In this document: positions 1 through 8,714 of the stretch, one piece after another | Numbering within the stretch: the first letter of the stretch is position 1 | How the letters are laid out: every line of letters begins with the position of its first letter | Origin: Patulibacter medicamentivorans | GTDB taxonomy: Bacteria > Actinomycetota > Thermoleophilia > Solirubrobacterales > Solirubrobacteraceae | Direction of reading: 5' to 3' | Assembly: GCF_000240225.1 (NCBI RefSeq) | Contig: NZ_AGUD01000299.1 | Coordinates: forward strand, 1 to 54,213 | Length of the DNA stretch: 54,213 nucleotides | Program-made: the position numbers and the translations under genes | Notes under the pieces: model-generated | Told to the model about the DNA's origin: nothing | What the model saw: only the letters and a program-made list of their open reading frames with translations | Databases searched by the model: none

Positions 1-838
1 CCCCGAGCGCGACCCGCGCCAGCGACCCGGCGACGTTGAGGCCGGCGACCGTCGCGGCCGCGACGGGGCTCCGCCGGCGCGCCAGCCAGCGGTAGGTCGA
101 GGCCATCGCGCGGCGCTGGCGGGCGTCGCCCCAGGCGGCGGCCGTCGCGGCGCTGACCTCGTGCCGGACGTGCGCGTCGGGGACGTAGCGAGTCGCCCAG
201 CCGGCCCGGTTGGCGCGCCAGCAGACGTCGAGGTCCTCGGCGTACATCCACATCGCCTCGTCGAAGCCGCCGATCGCCCGCCACGCCTCCGCCCGCACCA
301 GCAGCAGCGCCCCGTGGGCCCACGGCACGCGGCGACCGCGGTCGGCGTCCCAGGCGCCCTCGAGGACGTGCTGCCGCCGCAGCCGTGGGCTGCGATCGAC
401 CGCGCCGGCGTTGAATGCGGCGGTGAAGCGGACGCTCGGGAAGGGGTGGACCGAGTGCTGCGTGGCGCCGTCGGGCATCACCAGCCGCGGGGCGAGGATG
501 CCGGCGCCCGGGTCGCGCTCGCCGGCCCGCAGCAGCGCCTCCAGGGCCCCGGGCTCGAAGGCGATGTCGGCGTTCGCCGGGGCGATCCAGGCCGCGTCGC
601 TGCCGCGGGCGCCGAGGTTGACGGCCGGGCCGAAGCCGAGGTTGGCGCCGGGGTCGATCAGCGTCGCCCATCCGTGGCGTTCCCGGACGATCTCGGCGGA
701 GCCGTCGCCGGGCGCGTTGTCGACCACCGCGACCGTCGCGCGGCCGGCGTCGACCTCGGGACGCAGCGACGCCAGGCAGCGGTCGAGCAGCTGCGGCGTG
801 CGGTAGGAGACGACGACGACGTGGACGGGTGCGGTCAC
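1..838 (-). CDS. Glycosyltransferase family 2 (rhamnosyltransferase-like), 3' end outside window
   Basis: Transfers a sugar from a nucleotide donor onto a growing surface glycan at the cytoplasmic membrane face. Read from a GTG at 838, the protein begins with a GT-A nucleotide-binding strand (VHVVVVSYRT), followed by a DNAPGDG segment, the NLGFGPAVNLGA motif typical of WbbL-type rhamnosyltransferases, an ANADIAF segment and, near residue 200, the acceptor-side motif YAEDLDVCWRANRAGW. About 279 residues are present and the frame is still open at the window edge, so the C-terminus is missing. It lies downstream of the MBL hydrolase and manB on the same strand. Donor and acceptor cannot be told from sequence. 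Confidence 0.85.
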   Translation of the reverse strand, partial: MTAPVHVVVVSYRTPQLLDRCLASLRPEVDAGRATVAVVDNAPGDGSAEIVRERHGWATLIDPGANLGFGPAVNLGARGSDAAWIAPANADIAFEPGALEALLRAGERDPGAGILAPRLVMPDGATQHSVHPFPSVRFTAAFNAGAVDRSPRLRRQHVLEGAWDADRGRRVPWAHGALLLVRAEAWRAIGGFDEAMWMYAEDLDVCWRANRAGWATRYVPDAHVRHEVSAATAAAWGDARQRRAMASTYRWLARRRSPVAAATVAGLNVAGSLARVALG

Positions 839-872
839 GGGCGGCGGCGGGTCGGCGGGGCGGGGCGGGAGC

Positions 873-1919
873 TCATCGCGGACGCCAGCGGTCGACGTCG
901 TCGGCCCGCTCGGCGACGATCGCATCGTCGTCGATCAGCAGGTCGAGGTGTCCGAGGACCTCGGAGATCACGAGGAACGGCTGCTTGAGGGCGGTGTCGC
1001 CCCACATCCGGCGGGCCAGGTCGAACGCCGAGGCGGGCTCGCCCTCGCCCAGCAGGCCGAGGATCTTGCCCTTGCGCCGCTCGTGCAGCCGCAGCCGCTC
1101 GGCGACCAGCCCCGCCACGTCGGTGACGGCGTCGCCGTGGCCCGCCAGCACGACCGCCGGCGCCAGCGCCGCGGTCTCCCGCAGGCTGGCGACGTAGCGG
1201 CGCAGCGTCGAGACGCGGGCCTCGGCCTCGGGGGCGGGCAGCCGCGGGTCGAGCGCCGCGGGATCGCAGGCCAGGATCGGGTTCGACGAGATCGCCCCGA
1301 TCAGGTGGTCGCCGCCGATCGCGATCGAGCGTTCGCGGTCGAGCAGGACCGTGTCGGTCATGCTGTGGCCGGGACGGTAGAGGACCTCCAGCGAGCGACC
1401 CGCGAACGGCAGTCGATCGCCGGCGGTCAGGGCGCGGCCGACCGGCACCGGGTCCCCGGCCCACGCCTGGTGGCCCTGCTGGAGCGCGACGAGCGCGACC
1501 GCGACGTCGGACGGCAGGCCGTGGCGCTGCATCGCGCGGGCCATGAAGCGGGTCTCGCGGCGGCCGATTCCGGCCGGGTCGGCGAGTCGCGGGGCGAGCA
1601 GGTCGATCGCGGCGACCTCGGCCCCGGAGCGCTCGACGACGATCGCCGCCAGGCCGACGTGGTCGACGTGCTCGTGGGTCAGGACGACCCGCTCGAGGTC
1701 CTCGATCCGGTGCCCGCGAGCGGCCAGGCCGGCCTCGAGCGCCACCAGCGCCCGCGCGCTGCCGGGTCCGACGTCGACCAGCGTCAGCGGGTCGTCCTCG
1801 ATCAGCCAGGCGTTGACGTCGCCGACCGGGAACGGCGTCGGCAGCGGGATCGGGTGGACGCCGGCCGCGGCCGCCAGCGGATGGCCGGGACCGCCGGGCG
1901 CGGGGGAGGAGCTGCTCAC
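873..1919 (-). CDS. Metallo-beta-lactamase-fold hydrolase
   Basis: A 348-residue MBL-fold protein starting at GTG 1919. The metal-binding signature THEHVDHVG lies near residues 80-88; further ligands are suggested by the PGHS segment near 188, GGDH near 205 and a late AGHGD motif. The C-terminal ~90 residues (after AGHGDAVTD) form a helical extension ending in a winged-helix-like stretch, as in the LACTB2-like/thioester-hydrolase branch of the family. It lies between manB and the GT2 gene on the same strand with short gaps, so it may be cotranscribed, but nothing ties it to glycan synthesis. Substrate unknown. Confidence 0.85.
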   Translation of the reverse strand: MSSSSPAPGGPGHPLAAAAGVHPIPLPTPFPVGDVNAWLIEDDPLTLVDVGPGSARALVALEAGLAARGHRIEDLERVVLTHEHVDHVGLAAIVVERSGAEVAAIDLLAPRLADPAGIGRRETRFMARAMQRHGLPSDVAVALVALQQGHQAWAGDPVPVGRALTAGDRLPFAGRSLEVLYRPGHSMTDTVLLDRERSIAIGGDHLIGAISSNPILACDPAALDPRLPAPEAEARVSTLRRYVASLRETAALAPAVVLAGHGDAVTDVAGLVAERLRLHERRKGKILGLLGEGEPASAFDLARRMWGDTALKQPFLVISEVLGHLDLLIDDDAIVAERADDVDRWRPR

Positions 1920-1956
1920 CGCGGGACCATCGCTCGGACGCCGGGCCGGCCCGTCC

Positions 1957-3336
1957 TCACGAGCGGATCAGCCCGAGGACCTCGTCGCGCTTCTGCTCCA
2001 TGTGCTCGACCGAGACCAGCGATTCCAGGCACAGGCGCAGCAGCGGCTCGGTGTTCGACTGGCGGACGTTGAAGTGCCAGTCCTCGTAGTCGACCGAGAC
2101 CCCGTCGACGTGGGTGATCGTCGCGTCGGCGTAGCGGCGCTCGATCTCGGCGATCCGGCCGTCGCCGTCCTCGACCGTCGAGTTGATCTCGCCCGAGATG
2201 AAGTACTTGGCGCGGTAGTCGCCGACCAGCTCGGAGAGCTTGGCCCCCCGCTCGCTGAGCAGCTCGAGGATCAGCAGCGCCGGGATCGTCCCCGAGTCGG
2301 CGTTCGAGAACGCCTCGAAGTAGTAGTGCCCGGAGACCTCGCCGCCGAAGATCGCGCCGGTCTCGCGCATCCGGGTCTTGAAGAACGCGTGGCCGACGCG
2401 GTTGATCAGCGCCGTGCCGCCGGCCGCCGTGACGACGTCGGCGACGGCGCGCGAGGCGCGGCAGTCGTAGAGGATCGTCGCGGCCGGGGTCCGCTGCAGC
2501 AGCGCCTCGGCCAGCAGCGCGGTCAGGAAGTCGCCGTCGACGAACTGGCCCTGGTCGTCGATGAAGAAGCAGCGGTCGGCGTCGCCGTCCCAGGCGATCC
2601 CGAGGTCGGCGCCGGTCTCGCGGACCTTGCCGATGATGAACTCGCGGTTCTCGGGCAGCAGCGGGTTCGGCTCGTGGTCGGGGAAGTTGCCGTCGGGCGT
2701 CCAGTAGGCGGTCACGAGGTCGAGCCCCAGCCGCTCCAGCACCGGGCCGACCATCGGGCCGGCCATCCCGTTGCCGCCGTCGACGACGACCTTCAGCGGC
2801 TTGATCGCGGCCGGGTCGACGAACTCCAGCGCGGCGGCCTGGAACGGCTCGTAGACGTCCTCCTCGACGACGTCGCCCGGCGTCGAGGCGGGCTCGCGGG
2901 CGAGGAACGCGACGTCCTGCGCGAGCTTGCGGATGTCCTGGATCCCGCGATCGCCGGACAGCGCCAGCGCCCCGCGCTCGACGAGCTTGGCGCCGGTGTA
3001 CGCCTTCGGGTTGTGCGAGGCGGTGCACATCAGGCCGCCGTCGAGCCCACGGCTGCCGACCGTCCAGTAGAGCATCTCGGTCCCGACCTGGCCGACGTCC
3101 AGCACCGAGGCGCCCTCGCGGACGATCCCGTCGCGGTAGGCGCGCGCGAGCTCCGGGGCCGAGAGCCGCATGTCGCGGCCGAGCCCGACGCGGATCTCGG
3201 TGACGGGCTTCTCGGCCAGCTTCGCGATCACGTGGGCGAAGGCGCGGCCGATCCTGTGGGCGACCTCGGCCGTGATCTGCTCACCCGCGATGCCGCGGAT
3301 GTCGTAGGCCTTGAAGATCTCCGAGGGGACGGACAT
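1957..3336 (-). CDS. manB: Phosphomannomutase/phosphoglucomutase
   Basis: Interconverts hexose-6- and hexose-1-phosphates, supplying GDP-mannose or NDP-glucose precursors for glycans. The 459-residue product carries all alpha-phosphohexomutase signatures: phosphoserine loop TASHNP (residues 105-110, Ser107), metal loop DGDADR (250-255), sugar loop GGEVSGHYYF (~320) and phosphate-binding RQSNTEPLLRL near the C-terminus. The ATG at 3336 is preferred over an in-frame start 75 nt upstream because a TAGGAT box ends 8 nt before it, giving a leaderless start. This length and motif set match bacterial ManB/AlgC. Context is a surface-polysaccharide locus. Whether mannose or glucose phosphate is preferred is not visible. 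Confidence 0.93.
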   Translation of the reverse strand: MSVPSEIFKAYDIRGIAGEQITAEVAHRIGRAFAHVIAKLAEKPVTEIRVGLGRDMRLSAPELARAYRDGIVREGASVLDVGQVGTEMLYWTVGSRGLDGGLMCTASHNPKAYTGAKLVERGALALSGDRGIQDIRKLAQDVAFLAREPASTPGDVVEEDVYEPFQAAALEFVDPAAIKPLKVVVDGGNGMAGPMVGPVLERLGLDLVTAYWTPDGNFPDHEPNPLLPENREFIIGKVRETGADLGIAWDGDADRCFFIDDQGQFVDGDFLTALLAEALLQRTPAATILYDCRASRAVADVVTAAGGTALINRVGHAFFKTRMRETGAIFGGEVSGHYYFEAFSNADSGTIPALLILELLSERGAKLSELVGDYRAKYFISGEINSTVEDGDGRIAEIERRYADATITHVDGVSVDYEDWHFNVRQSNTEPLLRLCLESLVSVEHMEQKRDEVLGLIRS

Positions 3337-3344
3337 GGGGCGGC

Positions 3345-3350
3345 ATCCTA
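3345..3350 (-). promoter_or_regulatory. -10 box (TAGGAT) of manB
   Basis: TAGGAT on the minus strand ends 8 nt before the manB ATG, so the transcript would start at or next to the start codon (leaderless). No convincing -35 element is visible. Confidence 0.5.
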
Positions 3351-3394
3351 TGGGTGGGAGGCCGCCGACGGCCGGGTCGCGGTGACGCCCGCGA

Positions 3395-4924
3395 TCAGCG
3401 GACGGCGCCACGCAGGTAGCCGCCGATCTCCCGCACCAGCGACCGCTCGAACAGCAGCGTGCCGGCGAGCAGGAGCACGAGGAACGTGCCGATCGAGGCG
3501 CCCAGCGGCAGGTCGGTCCGCAGCAGCCCGTAGCCGGCGGCGGTCGCCGGCAGCACCGGCAGCAGCGAGCGCAGCGCGAGCCCGATCGGCGACCAGTGCC
3601 CGAACCGGCGGCGCACGTAGATGGTCCGCACGGCCAGCTGCCCGAGCGCCTGGGCGACGGCGCTGATCGCCAGCCCCTCCAGGCCCCAGAGCAGCACCGG
3701 CGGGATCTGGAGCACGACGAAGAAGACGATCGCCATCACGCCGTTGACGGCCATCGGGCGGGCGTCGCCCTGGACCAGCTCGTACTGCCACCAGTTGGTC
3801 CCGAGGTGGGCGATCGCGATCGCGATCGCGAACCACTGGACCACCGGGATCGCGTCGCGCCACTCGTCGCCGTAGAGCAGCGGCACCAGCTCGGGGCCGA
3901 AGACGACCAGCAGCGCCGCGACCGGGACCGCCCACGCCAGGCCGACGCGGTTGGCCTTGCCGAAGGTCTCGTGCAGCACGTCGGGCTTGTCCTGCGCGGC
4001 CGCGATCGCCGGGTAGAGCACGGTCGAGACCGCCTGGTCGAGGCGCTGGGCGAAGAACGTCAGGTTGGCGGCCAGCGTCACCGCGCCGACGGCGACCAGG
4101 CCGATCTCCCAGCGGGCCAGGACCATCAGCCCGAGCGAGACCAGCGACGCGGTGACGGCGCTGAGCCACAGCGGCACCGAGATCCCGCCGTAGCGCCGCA
4201 GCGCCTCGCGGTCGAAGCGCGGGCGCAGCTTGTAGGGGCTGATGACGATCGCGATCAGCGCCGTGCCCCAGGCGCCGACGAGGATCCCGAGGACGATCGC
4301 CCAGGCGCCGAGGCCCGCCACCGCGAGGCCGATCGCGACGATCGTGCCGATCACCGGGTCGACCGACTGGATCAGCCGCAGGCGGCCGAACTGCATCGTG
4401 CGGTTGAGCATCCACAGCGGCGCCTGCAGCGTCTGCGCCGGCCAGGCGAGGGCGGTCGCCATCCCGAGCAGCAGCAGCCGATCGTCGCCGTACATCAGCG
4501 CCAGCAGCGGCGCGACGGCGACCGTGATCACCATCAGCAGGGCGTTGACGGTGACCTCGATCGCGAAGACCCGCTGGAAGGCCTGCTCCTGGTCCTCCTC
4601 GTTCTGGCCGACGAAGATCTCGTTGGCGCCGGTCGTGCGGAACGCCGCCAGCAGCGCGCCCGCGACCAGCAGCGCGCCCCAGAGCCCGTACTCCGAAGGG
4701 CCGACGACGGCCGGCAGGACCAGGTTGCGCCCGGTCTGGACCGCGCCCATCACGGCCATCCAGACGCCGCTGATCAGGACCCCGCGGGTGGCGTGCTCGC
4801 GCAGCGAGCGGCGACCGAGCTGGACGCCACGCGCCCGCGCGGCCTCGGCAGCGGACCCCGGTGCCGGCGTCGGCGCTGGGCTGCCCGGAGGCGGAAGGGG
4901 CGATGGAGTGGGAGAGACGCTCAC
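3395..4924 (-). CDS. Polysaccharide flippase (MOP/Wzx-like membrane protein)
   Basis: A 509-residue multi-pass membrane protein of the MOP exporter superfamily, expected to flip lipid-linked oligosaccharides across the cytoplasmic membrane. After a Pro/Ser/Ala-rich N-terminus of about 45 residues, hydrophobic helices run to the C-terminus. Family-like features are LPAVVGPSEYGLWGALL near residue 70, ALMYGDD, and NLTFFAQRLDQAVSTVLYPA in the middle. GTG 4924 is chosen (another GTG lies at 4936). It is a clear paralog of the flippase at 13003-14475 (shared FGKAN and H-[LV]-GTN-W-Q motifs). A TACACT box at 4978-4983 may drive it with a leader of about 45 nt. Its stop lies about 60 nt before manB. 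Confidence 0.87.
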   Translation of the reverse strand: MSVSPTPSPLPPPGSPAPTPAPGSAAEAARARGVQLGRRSLREHATRGVLISGVWMAVMGAVQTGRNLVLPAVVGPSEYGLWGALLVAGALLAAFRTTGANEIFVGQNEEDQEQAFQRVFAIEVTVNALLMVITVAVAPLLALMYGDDRLLLLGMATALAWPAQTLQAPLWMLNRTMQFGRLRLIQSVDPVIGTIVAIGLAVAGLGAWAIVLGILVGAWGTALIAIVISPYKLRPRFDREALRRYGGISVPLWLSAVTASLVSLGLMVLARWEIGLVAVGAVTLAANLTFFAQRLDQAVSTVLYPAIAAAQDKPDVLHETFGKANRVGLAWAVPVAALLVVFGPELVPLLYGDEWRDAIPVVQWFAIAIAIAHLGTNWWQYELVQGDARPMAVNGVMAIVFFVVLQIPPVLLWGLEGLAISAVAQALGQLAVRTIYVRRRFGHWSPIGLALRSLLPVLPATAAGYGLLRTDLPLGASIGTFLVLLLAGTLLFERSLVREIGGYLRGAVR

Positions 4925-4977
4925 CAGCAGGGCCACGGACCGGAGGTCGCGGACGGACCCTCCGCGACGACCGGGCC

Positions 4978-4983
4978 AGTGTA
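4978..4983 (-). promoter_or_regulatory. Candidate -10 box (TACACT) of the flippase gene
   Basis: Minus-strand TACACT, 53 nt before the flippase GTG. It sits in the 171-nt divergent gap shared with the methyltransferase whose own TACACT is at 5083-5088; the two promoters are the only signals I see in this gap. Confidence 0.35.
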
Positions 4984-5082
4984 CGGCTCGCGGGCGGCGT
5001 TGTCCGGGGTGAACGTGCATGCGCCACGGTGCGTACAGCGGTCCGCCGGCGGGCTGCGTTCGCGCGCGGGGTCGCGCCCGCT

Positions 5083-5088
5083 TACACT
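5083..5088 (+). promoter_or_regulatory. -10 box (TACACT) of the 5096 methyltransferase
   Basis: TACACT ends 7 nt before the GTG at 5096, the leaderless arrangement seen repeatedly in this window. Confidence 0.5.
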
Positions 5089-5095
5089 CCGCGCC

Positions 5096-5785
5096 GTGGC
5101 TCAGCCGATCACCCGCGAGTTCCTGGCCGATGTGCTGGCGCTCGTCACCGCCAAGGACCCCGTCGTCGAGTTCGGATCGATGCAGGTCGAGGCCGACCAG
5201 GACATCGACCTGCGGCGGTTCTTCCCCGACCGGCCGTTCATCGGCACCGACTTCCGCGAGGGGCCCGGCGTCGACCGGGTCGAGGACCTGCGCGGCCTGA
5301 CCTTCGCCGACGGCGAGATCGGCACCGCGGTCAGCCTCGACACCCTCGAGCACTGCGCCGACCCGGTCACGGCGGTCCGCGAGATGCACCGCGTCCTGCG
5401 CCCGGACGGCGGCCTCTGCCTGATCAGCTCGGTGATGCTGTTCGGCATCCACGGCTACCCGAACGACTACTTCCGGTTCACGCCGGAGGGCTTCCGTCAG
5501 CTGCTGGAGCCGTTCGACGACGTCTGGGTCTGCGGAATCGGCGAGCCGGGGATCCCGCGTGAGGTCTTCGGGGTCGGGATCCGCGGCGGCTCGCTGGACG
5601 CCCTCTCGCTGGACCGGATGCCGCAGCTGGCCGCCCACCAGAAGTGGTGGGACGACGCCGCCGGGATGGTCCGGATCGGGCCGCTGCGCTACCCGCCGCG
5701 GCAGCTGGCCAAGGAGCTGGCGCGCGAGTCCAAGCGGCTGGTCCGCGAGCGGCTGCGCGGGCGCTCCTCCTCCACCCGCGGCTGA
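5096..5785 (+). CDS. Class I SAM-dependent methyltransferase
   Basis: A 229-residue Methyltransf_11-like protein. GTG 5096 follows a TACACT box by 7 nt. Residues 23-30 (PVVEFGSM) form the first strand and SAM loop, though without the classic GxGxG; then FIGTDFREGPG (acidic ribose contact), a VSLDTLEHCADPVTAVREMHRVLRPDG stretch typical of the family and an ISSVM strand. The C-terminus is basic (RESKRLVRERLRGR). It is divergent from the flippase gene and is probably part of surface-glycan or lipid-carrier modification; the substrate is not identifiable. Confidence 0.83.
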   Translation: MAQPITREFLADVLALVTAKDPVVEFGSMQVEADQDIDLRRFFPDRPFIGTDFREGPGVDRVEDLRGLTFADGEIGTAVSLDTLEHCADPVTAVREMHRVLRPDGGLCLISSVMLFGIHGYPNDYFRFTPEGFRQLLEPFDDVWVCGIGEPGIPREVFGVGIRGGSLDALSLDRMPQLAAHQKWWDDAAGMVRIGPLRYPPRQLAKELARESKRLVRERLRGRSSSTRG

Positions 5786-5897
5786 GCGCGGGCGCCGCCG
5801 CCCCCCGCTCGACGGGGGTTCGCGCCGCGGGCGGCGCCGGGCCGGTCGCGAGCTGCCTACGCCGCAGTAGCCTTTCGACCTACCGACCAGTAGCCTG

Positions 5898-7175
5898 GTG
5901 GCGACCCGCCCCCGTCCCGTGGAGCACCCGGTGCCTGAGACGATCATCACCCCGGCTGGCCTCGGCCAGCCGCTGGAGCTGCCGCGCGGCGCGCGGCTGG
6001 CCAACCGCCTGGCCAAGGCCGCGATGAGCGAGCAGCTCGGCGACCGCGCGAACGCGCCGACCGAGGACCTGGTGCGGCTCTACGAGCGCTGGGGCCGCGA
6101 GGGCGCGGGGCTGCTGATCACCGGCAACGTGATGGTCGACCGCCGCCACCTCGGCGAGCCGCGCAACGTCGTCGTCGAGGACGATCGCGACCTCGACCGC
6201 CTGCGGCGCTGGGCGCGGGCCGGGCAGGCCGGCGGCTCTCGGGTCTGGGTCCAGATCAACCATCCCGGTCGCCAGGCGATGTGGTTCGCCGGCGGCAACC
6301 GGCCGGTGGCCCCGAGCGCGATCGCCCCGAAGATCCCCGGCTTCGTCACGCCGCGGGCGCTGACCGGTGCCGAGATCGAGGAGATCGTCGGCCGCTACGC
6401 CGCGACCGCCGCGGTTCTCCGGCGCGCCGGCTTCGACGGCATCCAGCTGCACGGGGCGCACGGCTACCTGATCTCGCAGTTCCTCTCGCCGCTGGCCAAC
6501 CAGCGCGACGACGAGTGGGGCGGCGATCCGGAGCGGCGCCGGCGGTTCGTGCTCGAGGTCCTGCGGGCCACCCGGGCCGCCGTCGGTCCGGACTTCCCGG
6601 TCGGGATCAAGCTCAACTCCGCGGACTTCCAGCGCGGCGGCTTCAGCGAGGAGGAGTCCGCCGACGTGCTCGCCGCCCTCGCCGCCGAGGGGATCGACCT
6701 GGTCGAGATCAGTGGCGGCACCTACGAGGCGCCGGCGATGGTCGACGCCGCGCCGGTCCAGCGCGAGAGCACGCGCAGCCGCGAGGCCTACTTCCTGGAC
6801 TACGCCGAGCGCGTCCGCGAGCGGGTCCCCGGCGTGCCGCTGATGGTCACCGGCGGCTTCCGGACCACGCGGGCGATGGGCGACGCGATCGGCGACGGCA
6901 GCTGCGACCTGGTCGGGCTCGGGCGGCCGCTGGCCGTCGAGCCGGACGCCGCGGCCGGCCTGGTGGCCGGCACCCGCCCGCGGATCGACGCCGGCGACAA
7001 GCGGATCGGGATCCGCGCCATGGACGGCGCCGTCGACCTCTACTGGCACACCCGCCAGCTGCACCGGATCGGCGCCGGTCGCGAGCCGCGCCCCGGCGAG
7101 CCGGCCTGGAGGACCGTCCTCGCGATGGTCGTCGACAACGGCTGGGGCGCCCTGCGCCGCCGCCGCGGCGGCTGA
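5898..7175 (+). CDS. NADH:flavin oxidoreductase (Old Yellow Enzyme family)
   Basis: An FMN-dependent ene-reductase-type TIM barrel of up to 425 residues. Visible signatures are NRLAKAAMSE (FMN-binding first strand), QINHPGRQAMW (family QLxHxGR), and HGAHGYLISQFLSPLANQR, a hallmark of the NemA/2,4-dienoyl-CoA-reductase-like branch, followed by VTGGFRTTRAM and GLGRPLAVEPD for phosphate binding. There is no Fe-S/NADPH domain after the barrel, so it is the short form. The start is uncertain: GTG 5898 keeps the longest frame, but a TAGCCT box at 5891-5896 would place transcription start after it, favouring GTG 5919 or 5931; a second TAGCCT lies at 5868-5873. Substrate unknown. Confidence 0.87.
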   Translation: MATRPRPVEHPVPETIITPAGLGQPLELPRGARLANRLAKAAMSEQLGDRANAPTEDLVRLYERWGREGAGLLITGNVMVDRRHLGEPRNVVVEDDRDLDRLRRWARAGQAGGSRVWVQINHPGRQAMWFAGGNRPVAPSAIAPKIPGFVTPRALTGAEIEEIVGRYAATAAVLRRAGFDGIQLHGAHGYLISQFLSPLANQRDDEWGGDPERRRRFVLEVLRATRAAVGPDFPVGIKLNSADFQRGGFSEEESADVLAALAAEGIDLVEISGGTYEAPAMVDAAPVQRESTRSREAYFLDYAERVRERVPGVPLMVTGGFRTTRAMGDAIGDGSCDLVGLGRPLAVEPDAAAGLVAGTRPRIDAGDKRIGIRAMDGAVDLYWHTRQLHRIGAGREPRPGEPAWRTVLAMVVDNGWGALRRRRGG

Positions 7176-7221
7176 GTCCCGCGCCGCCCGACGCGGCTGC
7201 CGCGACCAGGCCGCCGCCGAG

Positions 7222-7938
7222 CTAGCCGGCCGCCGCGCGGCGCAGGGCCGGCACGACGTCCGGCCCGGTCAGCGGCCCGAGGTGCCCGGGGACGACGATC
7301 GCCGGCTCCAGGTCGGCGAGCTTGGCGATGCTGGCCCGCGCCCGGTCGCTGTCCTGGTTGTAGGGGTCGAGCGGCACCGCCGGCGGCTGCGGCTTGCCGT
7401 ACATGCTCGTCATGTAGATGCAGTCGCTGACCAGCGCCACCCGGTCGCGCTCGCGGAAGAGCCCGATCAGCCCCGGCGCGTGGCCCGGCAGGTCGACCAC
7501 GCGGAAGCCCGCGACGTCGTCGCCCTCGGCGACGGTGCCGGCGATCGGCGTCGGACCGCCCTCCCACGAGATCCGCATCAGCGTCCGGTGCAGCAGGTTG
7601 ACCGGCAGCGGCAGCTCGTTCATCCGCCAGTAGTCGCGGTGGCCGCCCGCCTCGGCCGCGGCGACCTCCAGCCGGTGGCAGTAGACCGGGGCGTCGACGT
7701 GCGGGGCGGCGCCGCGGTGGTCGTTGTCGGCGTGCCCGAGGACGATCCGCTTGATGCCCCCGCGGGCCGCGCCGGCCGCCGCGATCGCCTGCGCCATGCG
7801 CTTCTCGCCGGCGTCGAAGACGGTCACGCCGCTGCCGTCGGGCTCGTCGATCAGGACGACGTTCATCGCGCCGCCGAAGCCGCCGCGCAGCAGCGAGACG
7901 CCGTCGGCGATCGGTTCGAGCGTGGGCGTCTTCGACAT
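7222..7938 (-). CDS. Metallo-beta-lactamase-fold hydrolase
   Basis: A 238-residue MBL-fold protein. The metal motif is HADNDHRG (HxxxDH) near residue 80, with further ligands at LPGHAPG and SDCIY, and a late VPGHLGP. ATG 7938 is preferred to an in-frame start 60 nt upstream because it has a good Shine-Dalgarno (GAAGGAG) about 7 nt before it and because the longer version would run over the TetR-type operator at 7973-7988. It is divergent from the tetR gene and is therefore the likely target of that regulator. Substrate unknown. Confidence 0.87.
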   Translation of the reverse strand: MSKTPTLEPIADGVSLLRGGFGGAMNVVLIDEPDGSGVTVFDAGEKRMAQAIAAAGAARGGIKRIVLGHADNDHRGAAPHVDAPVYCHRLEVAAAEAGGHRDYWRMNELPLPVNLLHRTLMRISWEGGPTPIAGTVAEGDDVAGFRVVDLPGHAPGLIGLFRERDRVALVSDCIYMTSMYGKPQPPAVPLDPYNQDSDRARASIAKLADLEPAIVVPGHLGPLTGPDVVPALRRAAAG

Positions 7939-7972
7939 CGAGGCTCCTTCGGGCGACGGGACCGCAGCTGCT

Positions 7973-7988
7973 GGTACCGTGCGGTACC
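7973..7988. promoter_or_regulatory. Probable TetR operator (perfect inverted repeat)
   Basis: GGTACCG-TG-CGGTACC, arms of 7 bp with a 2-bp spacer and no mismatch, in the 95-nt divergent gap between the MBL gene and tetR. Position and symmetry suit autoregulation plus control of the divergent MBL gene by the TetR protein. Binding itself is inferred. Confidence 0.65.
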
Positions 7989-8033
7989 GATGTCGCACGC
8001 TACCAGCGGCGGCGACCGCGATCCACCGAACGC

Positions 8034-8714
8034 ATGAAGCAGCGCACGACCCCCGCCGACCCGATCGCCGCCGCGCGGACCGCCGACCAGCGTCGGCGGC
8101 TGCTGCGCGGGATCGCGACGGCCGTCGACGAGAAGGGCTTCGCCGCGACCACGATCGCCGACATCGTCGGCCACGCCCGCGTCTCCAAACGGACCTTCTA
8201 CGAGCACTTCGACGACAAGCTCGACTGCTTCCTGGCGTCGTACCGGGCCGGCAGCGCGCTGCTGCTGCGACGGATGGCTGCCGGTGCCGAGGGCGACGGC
8301 CCGTGGCCGCAGCGGATGCAGGCGGCGATCCGCGCCTACCTCGGGGTGCTGGCCGACACGCCGGCGGTCACGCGGACGTTCGCGATCGAGATCCAGGCCG
8401 CGGGTCCCGAGGCGCTGGAGCTGCGGCGCGAGATGCACCGCCGGTCGGCCGAGCAGCTGCGGACGCTGGTCGACGAGGTCCGGCGCGAGCACCCCGAGCT
8501 GCGGCCGCTCTCGCCGGCGATGGCGGCCGCGATCGTCGGCGCGATGACCGAGCTGATCGTCGTGGCGCTGGCCGACCGCGGCGACGAGACGCTGCGCGAC
8601 CTCGACCGCGAGATCGTCTTCCTGCTGCACGCGGTGCTGACCGCTCCGGAGCTGCCGGAGGAGGTCGGGGCACCGCATCCCCAGACCACCGATCCCGAAG
8701 GACCCATGCCATGA
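8034..8714 (+). CDS. TetR/AcrR family transcriptional regulator
   Basis: A 226-residue repressor. The N-terminal HTH is clear: RRLLRGIATAVDEKGFAATT, then IADIVGHARVSKRTFYEHFDDKLDCF at residues ~40-65, the canonical TetR recognition helix and turn. The C-terminal ligand domain is Ala/Leu-rich and ends in a disordered Pro/Thr tail. Its last codons overlap the next gene by 4 nt (ATGA at 8711-8714), so it is translated with the SDR. It most likely binds the inverted repeat at 7973-7988 and controls the divergent MBL gene and its own operon. The inducer is unknown. Confidence 0.9.
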   Translation: MKQRTTPADPIAAARTADQRRRLLRGIATAVDEKGFAATTIADIVGHARVSKRTFYEHFDDKLDCFLASYRAGSALLLRRMAAGAEGDGPWPQRMQAAIRAYLGVLADTPAVTRTFAIEIQAAGPEALELRREMHRRSAEQLRTLVDEVRREHPELRPLSPAMAAAIVGAMTELIVVALADRGDETLRDLDREIVFLLHAVLTAPELPEEVGAPHPQTTDPEGPMP